Source: CAZPAN01 sp964581165
GTDB lineage: Bacteria; Actinomycetota; Coriobacteriia; Coriobacteriales; CADBOM01
Length of the DNA stretch: 19,279 nucleotides
Direction: 5' to 3'
NCBI GenBank assembly: GCA_964581165.1
Contig: CAZOMM010000036.1
Location: 1 to 19,279, forward strand
In this document: piece after piece, positions 7,429 through 14,300 of the stretch
How the letters are laid out: each line of letters starts with the position of its first letter
Numbering within the stretch: position 1 is the stretch's first letter
Position numbers and translations under genes: made by a program
The notes under the pieces: model-generated
What the model was told of the DNA's origin: nothing
The model's database searches: none
What the model saw: only the letters and a program-made list of their open reading frames with translations

Positions 7429-7459
7429 AGTATAGCTTTCGCCCTGCAAGATTTGTCTA
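7429..7459 (-). promoter_or_regulatory. candidate fhs promoter
   Basis: On the minus strand TAGACA (7454-7459) and TATACT (7429-7434) are separated by 19 bases, slightly longer than ideal. Transcription would begin near 7422, leaving a leader of about 50 bases before the fhs ATG at 7371. This agrees with the short start being used. Confidence 0.35.
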
Positions 7460-7658
7460 TTTTCGAGCGCTTACTCTCGCCAGTTGCATAAGCAAAAGAT
7501 TAAACTCGCACTAAACTGCGGCAAATCTATGACAGAACTGTGCCAAAGTTGCACCGTAGGACAAAAAGCCGGGCATTCGCTTTAGAAATAATAGCTATGG
7601 TCAAAATTTAACTACATTAAAATTTTCAAAGTAGTCCATTGCGGGAGTTCATGAGCTT
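7460..7658. other. divergent intergenic region, no gene seen
   Basis: Between fhs (-) and the PRC-barrel gene (+). It holds AT-rich sequence that should carry the plus-strand promoter. I could not fix a convincing -35/-10 pair and see no small gene with a ribosome binding site. Confidence 0.5.
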
Positions 7659-7738
7659 GTGTTTTTTCGAAAAGTTGTGTTTCTCGTGAGTTCGTGTTTT
7701 TTCGAAGGGTTATGTTTCTCGAAAGGTTGTGTTTTCTT
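7659..7738. repeat. 35-bp tandem repeat built of 17/18-bp half units, abutting a start codon
   Basis: Units begin at 7659 and 7694, with a partial one at 7729 (each starting gtgttttttcga or gtgttttct). Each 35-bp unit is itself two related halves of 18 and 17 bp. The array ends two bases before the ATG of the PRC-barrel gene, so the gene's translation signals lie inside it. Confidence 0.85.
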
Positions 7739-7740
7739 AG

Positions 7741-8448
7741 ATGCTTGAGATAAGCAAACTCAGTGGAGCTAGGGTTTTTAAAGAAGGATCAAACCGCAGT
7801 GTCGGCAAGATTCACTATGCGATTTTTCATCCAAGCGAACCAAGGGTAGTTGGTTTTGCTATAAGACGCATGGATATTGCACTGATGAAAAAACGTCAGG
7901 ATCTTTTTTTGGCCCGCGATTCAATGAGCTTTGATGGTCAATTTGTATGGGCATCTACCGAAGCCGATGCTTGGGGAAACAAGGCCTGTAAGCGCCTAGA
8001 AATCAATCTTGATAACTGCGTAGTATGGGAATCTATGCCAGCTGTTACAGAGACTGGAGAGCAGCTGGGAATCGTGAACGATGTTGGTTTTGATCCAACA
8101 ACAGGAATGGTCCTATCTGTTACAACTAGCGATGGGGCACTCTCGCGCTTTTTAATTGGAGATGTGGAGCACTCCGCTGGAAGCTTCCTAGGCTTTTCTG
8201 GTACTGCACTGGTCTTTAGAGCTTCGGCCTCTACAGACCTTTCTTTTGGAGGAGCAGCTGCCAAGGCAGGTGAGTTTGTTGGTAAAACCTCGTCTTCGAT
8301 AAAGCATAAACTGGCACCCGATGAAGAGGATGGAAAAGGCCTGCTGGATAAGGGTGCCTATGGCTTTGGTAAGGCGATTGCTCGAACTCGGAATATGTTT
8401 GTGGACTTTAAGACTGAGTATGATCAGCATCGGCATAGCAATGAGTGA
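7741..8448 (+). CDS. PRC-barrel domain protein
   Basis: 235 residues. Residues about 3-75 (ISKLSGARVF ... GKIHYAIFHPSEPRVVGFAI) and about 90-165 (AVTETGEQLGIVNDVGFDPTTGMVLSV) each look like a PRC-barrel beta fold. The last 60 residues are a charged, Gly/Lys-rich tail. No signal peptide or membrane span is visible, so it is likely cytosolic. PRC barrels bind RNA, proteins or membranes in various systems, and no specific role can be assigned. The start at 7741 has only a weak AAAGG about 14 bases upstream, lying inside a tandem repeat, so expression may be low or leader-dependent. It converges with the minus-strand pair beyond 8578. Confidence 0.72.
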   Translation: MLEISKLSGARVFKEGSNRSVGKIHYAIFHPSEPRVVGFAIRRMDIALMKKRQDLFLARDSMSFDGQFVWASTEADAWGNKACKRLEINLDNCVVWESMPAVTETGEQLGIVNDVGFDPTTGMVLSVTTSDGALSRFLIGDVEHSAGSFLGFSGTALVFRASASTDLSFGGAAAKAGEFVGKTSSSIKHKLAPDEEDGKGLLDKGAYGFGKAIARTRNMFVDFKTEYDQHRHSNE

Positions 8449-8460
8449 TTTGTGCAGCTC

Positions 8461-8494
8461 AAACTCACAAAAACTCACAAAAACTCACAAAAAC
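8461..8494. repeat. 10-bp tandem repeat (aaactcacaa)
   Basis: Three exact copies of aaactcacaa (8461-8490) plus four bases of a fourth. The last 13 bases, aactcacaaaaac (8482-8494), recur exactly at 8575-8587 on the far side of element B. Confidence 0.95.
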
Positions 8495-8508
8495 AACTCT
8501 ATTTAAGA

Positions 8509-8555
8509 CCAGAATTGCCACGATTATGGATGGGTGCGCAGAACGCCGGCGCTGG
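8509..8555 (-). repeat. dispersed intergenic element, copy B
   Basis: The reverse complement matches 935-982. The core 8530-8549 has one mismatch in 20. On the minus strand it begins about 22 bases after the stop of the tail-anchored gene, mirroring copy A's position after the methyltransferase. Confidence 0.65.
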
Positions 8556-8581
8556 TGAGTTCCGCAGCGAGCGGAACTCAC
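8555..8581. repeat. 11-bp perfect inverted repeat (hairpin) without T-tract
   Basis: gtgagttccgc (8555-8565) pairs with gcggaactcac (8571-8581) around a 5-base loop. It overlaps the TGA stop of the minus-strand gene. Neither strand has a U-rich run after the stem, so it is not a standard intrinsic terminator, though it may stabilise an mRNA 3' end. Confidence 0.8.
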
Positions 8582-9082
8582 AAAAACCAAATTAGCAGCA
8601 CTATCACAGCTATTATCACCGCTATAAATGCATATGAGGCTACCGTGCATCCTGCTCTGTGGTTAATAGAAGCCTCGGCTAACTTGTCTGCAAGTGTTTG
8701 TCTTTTGCGATAGATGCTTACGCTTGTACCGTCACTTTTTTTGGGCTTTGCAGCTCTTGGAACCATATACCAAGCCCCATTGCTGTTTATGATCTTCTCA
8801 AAGGATTCTTGGTTGATTACCGGATCTGGATAATCGCCTCCACGGATTCTCGTTGTTAGTCTTCGCTCAAATTCTTTGATAGAGGTATTGATTTTCTCAT
8901 CGCTCGGGTTGTGGCACACAATAGCTACCTGAGCAGAAAAGCGCTCGTGTTTTTTATCCCAAGCTATTAGTTCCACGTTTGCCCAGCACTCCCAGCCCTT
9001 CTGTAGGGCCTGGGCTACTTTATCTGATTGTTCAGCATCAAGTGATCCAATGATGGTTCCCATCCTTGAGCTCAAGTAAAGT
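8578..9082 (-). CDS. tail-anchored protein, partial (5' part lost in assembly gap)
   Basis: About 168 residues are readable from the gap edge to the stop. The first 50 (GTIIGSLDAEQSDKVAQA ... WANVELIAWD ... AQVAIV) resemble the second half of a HIRAN-like beta fold, where an IG-start strand is followed by a helix and a strand pair; this is tentative. A basic region follows (RAAKPKKSDG, SIYRKRQTLADKLAEASI). The protein then ends in one hydrophobic helix of about 20 residues (SYAFIAVIIAVIVLLIWFL), typical of a C-tail anchor. The N-terminus lies in or beyond the run of N's, and its frame relation to 9183-9282 cannot be known because the gap length is nominal. It follows the patatin gene in the same direction. 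Confidence 0.6.
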
Positions 9083-9182
9083 NNNNNNNNNNNNNNNNNN
9101 NNNNNNNNNNNNNNNNNNNNNNNNNNNNNNNNNNNNNNNNNNNNNNNNNNNNNNNNNNNNNNNNNNNNNNNNNNNNNNNNNN
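9083..9182. other. assembly gap (100 N)
   Basis: Exactly 100 undetermined bases, the conventional placeholder for a gap of unknown size. The two sides could be non-adjacent if the scaffold join is wrong. Confidence 0.99.
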
Positions 9183-9282
9183 CACCAATATCACCGGGAT
9201 GTTGACCAGAGTCTTTACCTGCGTTTTGTTTGCCTGTGGTTTGCCTTATTGGTGATTCTTTGGGAACCCGGTTGATATTCAT
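9183..9282 (-). CDS. 5' fragment of the tail-anchored protein gene
   Basis: An ATG at 9282 lies nine bases after the patatin stop codon (9292-9294) and opens 33 polar residues (MNINRVPKESPIRQTTGKQN onward) before the gap. The close spacing suggests translational coupling to the patatin gene; AGGA in the patatin tail may serve as the ribosome binding site. It is likely the start of the gene that continues at 9082, but continuity cannot be shown. Confidence 0.45.
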
Positions 9283-9291
9283 CCTGGTGTC

Positions 9292-10164
9292 TCAGATTCC
9301 TAAAAAGTCCTTCCAGGCGCTAAGCTCTTTTTTGGCCTGGGCTAAACCAGCTTGATAATTAGCCTCTAGCACAGACACGTTGGTGGTTGAGTTTTTGGCT
9401 GTGATGTCATTGGCGTAAAAGACATAGGCCTTACCCTGAGCTTCTAGCTCGTCGAGCTTGTCACACTGAGCATTGTATCTTGCGCCTCGGCTATTAAGAG
9501 CAAGGCGAAGATATTTGCGCCTTGGGAACAAAAAAGACGAACGGACATCGCCGCGTTTTTTCCGATATCCGCGTGGTCGAGTTCTTACTACAAAGAATTT
9601 CTCAAAGCCATCTGCAATAGCGGCTGGAAGCATAATGCCTGCTCCCTCGCCAAGGCCTCCATCGTAGCAAGCATAGCCATCTATGATTGGAGGAGGCATA
9701 TAGATTGGAAGTGAGGACGAAGCTCTAACTCGTTGCATGATAGACGACAGCGAGTTTAGGTTGTCGCGATTCCAATAGACAGTTTCTCCTGTGTCTCGCC
9801 TGAAAGCAGAGATTGTAAGCTTGGCTGGGTTTTTCATAAAAGTGGCTATGTCAAATGGCAGGGGACCATTGGATCTGCCAGATTCCTCATATATGTATTC
9901 CGCGTTGAAGTACCCCTTGTGCGCCAAAAAAGTATCCCAACTGCCAAAGGCAGGATCGGCTACAAAACCTACAAAGGATTCTTTGGCACGCCAAATATCA
10001 CGCGAGAGATAGTTTAATGAGTGGCTAGATCCGGCCGAGACACCGTAGACATTGTCAAAATACAGTTCTTCTTCGAGCAGCGTACACACCACCGCTGCGG
10101 TATAGGAGTTTCGAAGTCCTCCACCCTCAAAAATCAATGCTGTGTCAAAAATGTTGTTCTTCAT
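9292..10164 (-). CDS. patatin-like phospholipase family protein
   Basis: 290 residues from the ATG at 10164 (296 if the upstream ATG at 10182 is used). It has a complete patatin catalytic set: oxyanion loop EGGGLRN (13-19), nucleophile elbow GVSAG with S43, and dyad Asp D168 in YDGGLGEG. The opening DTALIFEGGG is typical of the YjjU-like bacterial subgroup. No signal peptide or membrane segment is seen, so it should be a cytosolic lipid acyl hydrolase of unknown substrate. Neither start has a ribosome binding site. An extended -10 (TGTTATATT, 10173-10181) ends eight bases before the 10164 ATG, which suggests a leaderless transcript and favours that start. The downstream tail-anchored gene appears to be in the same operon. 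Confidence 0.87.
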   Translation of the reverse strand: MKNNIFDTALIFEGGGLRNSYTAAVVCTLLEEELYFDNVYGVSAGSSHSLNYLSRDIWRAKESFVGFVADPAFGSWDTFLAHKGYFNAEYIYEESGRSNGPLPFDIATFMKNPAKLTISAFRRDTGETVYWNRDNLNSLSSIMQRVRASSSLPIYMPPPIIDGYACYDGGLGEGAGIMLPAAIADGFEKFFVVRTRPRGYRKKRGDVRSSFLFPRRKYLRLALNSRGARYNAQCDKLDELEAQGKAYVFYANDITAKNSTTNVSVLEANYQAGLAQAKKELSAWKDFLGI

Positions 10165-10172
10165 AACTGAGG

Positions 10173-10181
10173 AATATAACA
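10173..10181 (-). promoter_or_regulatory. extended -10 promoter of the patatin gene
   Basis: On the minus strand TG-T-TATATT, with no -35 at normal spacing. Transcription would start at or next to the ATG at 10164. Confidence 0.4.
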
Positions 10182-10198
10182 CAGCTTAGATTAGCAAT

Positions 10199-10440
10199 GC
10201 GCGGCAAGCGCGCGGCAAACAGGATGCAGCATGCCGATTCTGGCTTGAGCTATTCCATAGGATCAAAACCTAGAATAAAATGTTCTTTCCGTGAAATTAA
10301 GATACTAGATGCCTTTATTACTCGTTGCTCGTTTGTTTTTGAAGCGCAACAAAGCTTTTTGGCAAGGCTCTTCGATTTTGGCAAGACTTTTTTGATTGCT
10401 TGTGATGGTCTGATTACTTGATTGCTTGCTTGCCAAACAG
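10199..10440. repeat. repeat-rich intergenic region before the GNAT gene
   Basis: This region holds no gene I can support. It begins with an 11-bp duplication of gcgcggcaa (10199, 10210). At 10357 and 10376 there is a 19-bp unit (ttttggcaaggctcttcga) that decays into further ttg/gat-rich copies to about 10435. Short open frames across it have no ribosome binding site and no recognisable composition. Confidence 0.65.
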
Positions 10441-10471
10441 TGGCTGTTACGTTGGAGAATTTGGAGAATAC

Positions 10472-11098
10472 ATGATAAGCAAACCGCTGCCTACAGGTGA
10501 CGAAACTCCTCAAGGTTTTGAAGATTTTTACGAGGACATGCGTCGTGATTCTGCTGGCGGAAAACAAAGCAGGGTTAGCAGGGTGTCGGCTACTCAGCTC
10601 TCGCGTTCTGAGGTATCCGAACTCGAGAGACTTCGCAAAAGGTCGTTAGAAGCTCTAGAGCAGCGTTTGGAAGCTCGCTTAGAAGGTCATCAGATCGATA
10701 ACAGAGGCTTTGAGCTAACGTTTGAGCGCGAGATGAACCTTTGGCCCGAAGATAAAACTCCCACCGACAAGCTGGTTTTCCGTGAATTTTCTGATGATGG
10801 ACTGCGGGGATATGCATTGGTTGTTAGAGGCTGGCCTAGTGCTATGTCGTGGACAATTCAACATTTGATTATCGACCCCAACTATCGTCTAAAGGGGATA
10901 GGCGCAAAGATTGTGCAGTCTATAGAACTCGATGCTTTGCAGTCCACCGAATCAACCACTAATTTATTTGCTGTTCCCATTGCTTCGTCGGGGGATTCGT
11001 TCTGGGAGTTCAATGGTTTTAAAGCTTCTGGCACAAGGGATGTAAGCTTTAAAAACAAGGAATATTCGATCAACGTCTACGCTAAGAAAATTAGGTGA
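10472..11098 (+). CDS. GNAT-family N-acetyltransferase
   Basis: 208 residues from the ATG at 10472, which has GGAG five bases upstream. An in-frame ATG at 10418 would add 18 residues without a binding site. The N-terminal 75 residues are charged and partly helical (SEVSELERLRKRSLEALEQR). The acetyltransferase domain follows, with LIIDPNYR and the acetyl-CoA loop R139-L-K-G-I-G144, then FWEFNGFKASG near the end. The substrate is unknown. Its TGA overlaps the GTG start of dinG by four bases (GTGA), so the two genes are co-translated; a link to DNA repair is possible but unproven. Confidence 0.8.
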   Translation: MISKPLPTGDETPQGFEDFYEDMRRDSAGGKQSRVSRVSATQLSRSEVSELERLRKRSLEALEQRLEARLEGHQIDNRGFELTFEREMNLWPEDKTPTDKLVFREFSDDGLRGYALVVRGWPSAMSWTIQHLIIDPNYRLKGIGAKIVQSIELDALQSTESTTNLFAVPIASSGDSFWEFNGFKASGTRDVSFKNKEYSINVYAKKIR

Positions 11099-14000
11099 GC
11101 AATCTGTCTGGAGTAGATCCTAGGAAGTATCTGATTTCGGGAACCGATCCAGACGCGGTGACCTTTTATCCTGAGCTTGTTCAAAGGGCGCAACACGCCA
11201 CATATGCTTTGATTGAGCCTGATGTTGTGATCTTGGATACCGAGACCACAGGCCTTAGTCCCAATGAGGACAGTCTAATAGAGATTGCAGCAATACGGAT
11301 GCAAGGCACAAAGAGGCTTGCGGAGTTTCAGACTTTTGTAAATCCCGGCTTTAGTATTCCGGACTTTATTACTGAGCTTACTTCTATCACAGACGACGAT
11401 GTAAAAGACGCTCCAAGGCCGGCAGCAGCTGTAGCAGAGTTAGAAAAATTTGCTCAAGATGCGTTAATTGTGGCTCACAATGCCAAGTTTGACAGGGAAT
11501 TTATTGCAGCAAACACCTCTATAAGATCCTATTTGTCCAACCCGGATATTTGGATAGATTCTTTGTCTTTATCTCGCGTGGCTTTTCCACGCCTTATTGC
11601 TCACGATCAAGCTACCCTGTGCAAGGCTTTTGGAATCGAAGCTGGCAACCACAGGGCTATTGGCGACGTGAGGGCACTTGCAAGTTTGTGGCGCATCATG
11701 CTCGCAGCCCTCAACGAAATGCCGCATGAGCTGCTCTCCTTTATCTTTCAACTTGCCCCTGAGGCTACATGGCCAGTTCGCGATGCTATAGCAATATTGC
11801 TTTCGGATGAGGACATCAACAGACCCTTCTCTATGCATAGGCTGCGCGACAAGCGCATCAGACAGTTTAGGGACTTGAGTGCTAGAACTCCCGCAGGTTC
11901 TGTTTCTGCTGGCTCCAGTCCTGCAGGTTCCAGTCCTGCAGGCCATGCCCTTGCGGGTTCCGCCTCCGCTGATTCCATCCCCGCCGACTCCGTCTCCCCA
12001 GGCCCTGCCCCCTTAGACCCCATTCCTATAGATCCCGCCGAAAACGATATCAATGATCTTTTGCCTGTTGATACTGCCGAGATTGAGCAGGCCTTTAGCG
12101 AAGATGGAATAGTTGGCAAGATGTACGACTCTTTTGAGAGACGTCCAGAGCAGGTGCAATTTGCAACTGAGGTAGCAAATGCCTTTTATACATCTACACA
12201 CAGGCTTATAGAGGCCGGAACCGGAGTAGGCAAGTCGGTCGCTTATCTGCTGCCAGCCGTGATGTTTGCTATTCGTAACAATGTACGCGTGGGTATTGCT
12301 ACCAGATCAAACACGCTTTTGGATCAGCTGCTTTTTGATGAACTGCCTGCATTGGAAGACACCCTTGCTCAAAGTGGGATGAGAAGCATTAAATCGATTG
12401 CTCTGAAGGGATACGATCACTACCCCTGCCTTCGCAAACTTATGCGATATGCAAGATCTATGGGAGCAGATGCCACAGACTACGACATCACCACAGTTGC
12501 TACTGTTCTTGCCCAGATAGCACAGTCTACATGGGGAGATCTAGACTCACTAACATTAACTCCAAGCCATGCAGTTAGATCTGGAATAGTGTGCACATCC
12601 GAGGAATGCATGCATTCCAAATGCTCTTACTATCCACGCAGATGTCTTTTGCACGGGGCGCGAAGGCGCGCTTTTGAATCACAGGTGATAGTTACTAATC
12701 ATGCTTTGCTGTTCCGTGATATTTCTATGGACAATTCAATATTGCCTCCAATTCGCTACTGGATTATCGATGAGGCTCACGGGATGGAAGAAGAAGCTCG
12801 CAGGCAGTTTTCGCATTCTGTGTCTGCAAAGGACATGCTCTCGCTAATGCATAAGCTCGACTCCCCATCGGGGCCTGTGCTTCAGATACAAGAGAAGGCC
12901 ATGCTGCTTGAGGGTGGAAACTCGCTTATGGGATCCACCGGTTCTATTCGAAGCAAGCTTGCAGAGGTAAGAGAACTCATAACTTCGTTTTTTAAGTTTG
13001 TAAAAGATCTGGGGGAGTTGGTGCCATCTTCGTCTTATGCAACTAGCGATATTTGGATAAACGAAGAAAAACGGCAAAGCCCCCAGTGGAAATTGGTTAC
13101 CCAAACTGGGGCTGTTCTTGTAGAGAGTTTATCTGGGCTTGCCAAAGACTGTGCAAATGCGGTGTCTATGACAGAACAGTTCGATGAGATTTCGGCTCTT
13201 ACAACTGAGCTGTCTAGCATCCATGCAAGACTAAGTGAGGCCCTGGTAAGCATATCTCTTGTAATAGATGGATCACAGACCGACTACTACTATTACGCCC
13301 ACGTGCATAGCGATCCCGAAAAGCTAAATGAGTCTTTGGTGGCGGCCCTTGTAGATCCGGGCTATCAGCTTGCCACCAGGCTTTTTATGGAGCAAAACAG
13401 TCTTGTGATGAGTTCTGCTACCTTGACGGTGGGCGGATCCTTTGATTTTTTTGCTCATAGAGTTGGCCTAGACAGACTAGAAGATGGACTTTGGGAGGCC
13501 TGTTCTGTGGAACCCTCCGAGGGTTTTTACTCAAAGATGCACACCTTTGTTGTCTCAGATATGCCCGAGCAGCGCGATTCTAGATACCTAGATGCCATGG
13601 CTAAGATGCTAATAGATGCCCATCTAGGAGCAGGCGGTGGTGTGCTTACGCTTTTTACCAACAGGCGCGAGATGCAAGAACTTTATCGCAGGGTCTCGCC
13701 TGTGCTAAAAGAAGCAGGGATTGAGCTTTTCTGCCAGCTTGGGGGACGTTCAAAAAGGATGCTTAGCGAGGAGTTTACTTCTAAAGAAGACTCCTGCCTT
13801 TTTGCAATGCGATCGTTTTGGGAAGGTTTTGACGCGCCGGGTAGAACTCTTAGATGCGTTATCTTGCCCAAGCTCCCATTTTCTAGGCCAGATGACCCCC
13901 TTTATCAGGAGATGAACACAAGGCGCAAAGATGTTTGGAAGACCTTTGTGCTGCCGCAGGCTGTAATCGATACTCGACAAGCAGCAGGTAGACTCATTAG

Positions 14001-14154
14001 ATCTCGCAGCGATTCGGGAGCGCTTATTTTGGCTGACAGCAGGCTAACTACCAAGTGGTATGGAAAAGTCTTCTTAAAATCGCTAGCAGGCAAGGATGTG
14101 GAAATCGTTTCCGAAAACCAAATCCAGAGCCTGCTAGAGAAAATTGACTTTTAG
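11095..14154 (+). CDS. dinG: DinG-type helicase with N-terminal DEDDh exonuclease
   Basis: A 1019-residue two-enzyme protein. Residues 41-205 are a DnaQ-like 3'-5' exonuclease with all DEDDh residues: D48 and E50 (LDTETTGL), D133 (AHNAKFD), H186 and D191 (HRAIGD). Residues about 345-1019 are an XPD/DinG superfamily 2 helicase: Walker A EAGTGVGKS (373-381), DEAH (559-562) and motif VI QAAGRLIR (962-969). C445, C500, C505, C510 and C517 fit an Fe-S cluster as in E. coli DinG. The linker, residues 268-312, is a pentapeptide array. It probably acts on damaged or structured DNA. The GTG start at 11095 overlaps the GNAT stop and has no strong ribosome binding site, so coupled translation is likely. 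Confidence 0.93.
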   Translation: MSNLSGVDPRKYLISGTDPDAVTFYPELVQRAQHATYALIEPDVVILDTETTGLSPNEDSLIEIAAIRMQGTKRLAEFQTFVNPGFSIPDFITELTSITDDDVKDAPRPAAAVAELEKFAQDALIVAHNAKFDREFIAANTSIRSYLSNPDIWIDSLSLSRVAFPRLIAHDQATLCKAFGIEAGNHRAIGDVRALASLWRIMLAALNEMPHELLSFIFQLAPEATWPVRDAIAILLSDEDINRPFSMHRLRDKRIRQFRDLSARTPAGSVSAGSSPAGSSPAGHALAGSASADSIPADSVSPGPAPLDPIPIDPAENDINDLLPVDTAEIEQAFSEDGIVGKMYDSFERRPEQVQFATEVANAFYTSTHRLIEAGTGVGKSVAYLLPAVMFAIRNNVRVGIATRSNTLLDQLLFDELPALEDTLAQSGMRSIKSIALKGYDHYPCLRKLMRYARSMGADATDYDITTVATVLAQIAQSTWGDLDSLTLTPSHAVRSGIVCTSEECMHSKCSYYPRRCLLHGARRRAFESQVIVTNHALLFRDISMDNSILPPIRYWIIDEAHGMEEEARRQFSHSVSAKDMLSLMHKLDSPSGPVLQIQEKAMLLEGGNSLMGSTGSIRSKLAEVRELITSFFKFVKDLGELVPSSSYATSDIWINEEKRQSPQWKLVTQTGAVLVESLSGLAKDCANAVSMTEQFDEISALTTELSSIHARLSEALVSISLVIDGSQTDYYYYAHVHSDPEKLNESLVAALVDPGYQLATRLFMEQNSLVMSSATLTVGGSFDFFAHRVGLDRLEDGLWEACSVEPSEGFYSKMHTFVVSDMPEQRDSRYLDAMAKMLIDAHLGAGGGVLTLFTNRREMQELYRRVSPVLKEAGIELFCQLGGRSKRMLSEEFTSKEDSCLFAMRSFWEGFDAPGRTLRCVILPKLPFSRPDDPLYQEMNTRRKDVWKTFVLPQAVIDTRQAAGRLIRSRSDSGALILADSRLTTKWYGKVFLKSLAGKDVEIVSENQIQSLLEKIDF
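11896..12030 (+). repeat. 15-bp (pentapeptide) tandem array within dinG
   Basis: Nine consecutive 15-bp units encode five-residue repeats GSVSA, GSSPA, GSSPA, GHALA, GSASA, DSIPA, DSVSP, GPAPL and DPIPI (residues 268-312). Units two and three (11911-11940) are nearly identical in DNA, so that duplication is recent. The array forms a flexible Ser/Pro/Ala linker between exonuclease and helicase. Confidence 0.93.
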
Positions 14155-14300
14155 AGGTTGGTTTTTTGAGGCCGGTCTCGGCTTTTAGGGGCTGGTCTTG
14201 ACTTTTGGAGGCCGACCCCAGCTTTAGAGCTTGGCCCCAGCTTTGGAGGCCGGGCTGCTCGGCTTTGGAGGCCGGGCTGCTCGGCTTTAGGGGCCGGCTT
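14148..14300. repeat. 19-22-bp degenerate tandem array filling the dinG/ATPase convergence
   Basis: Units start at 14148, 14162, 14182, 14202, 14222, 14241, 14263, 14285 and 14298. Two adjacent 22-bp units (14241-14262, 14263-14284) are identical. Consensus is ctttggaggccggnctcgg. The first unit contains the dinG stop and the array ends at the ATPase stop, so the whole intergenic space is repeat. No clear terminator lies inside. Confidence 0.9.

Noticed and set aside
7372..7449. Longer fhs start at 7449 or 7410
   Set aside because: The added residues are not family-like, the start at 7371 has the best-placed ribosome binding site, and the likely promoter -10 lies inside the extension.
8461..8494. 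CRISPR array
   Set aside because: The repeats are 10 bp, contiguous and without spacers, and no cas gene is present.
8555..8581. Rho-independent terminator
   Set aside because: The stem is strong but neither strand has a T-rich run after it, so I list it only as an inverted repeat.
9066..9275. Plus-strand frame running through the N's
   Set aside because: It is open only because undetermined bases cannot contain stop codons.
10197..10421. 74-codon plus-strand frame before the GNAT gene
   Set aside because: No ribosome binding site; composition follows the 11-bp and 19-bp tandem repeats under it.
10250..10567. 105-codon minus-strand frame across the GNAT start
   Set aside because: Overlaps the repeat region and the N-terminus of the supported GNAT gene. 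It has no ribosome binding site and no motif.
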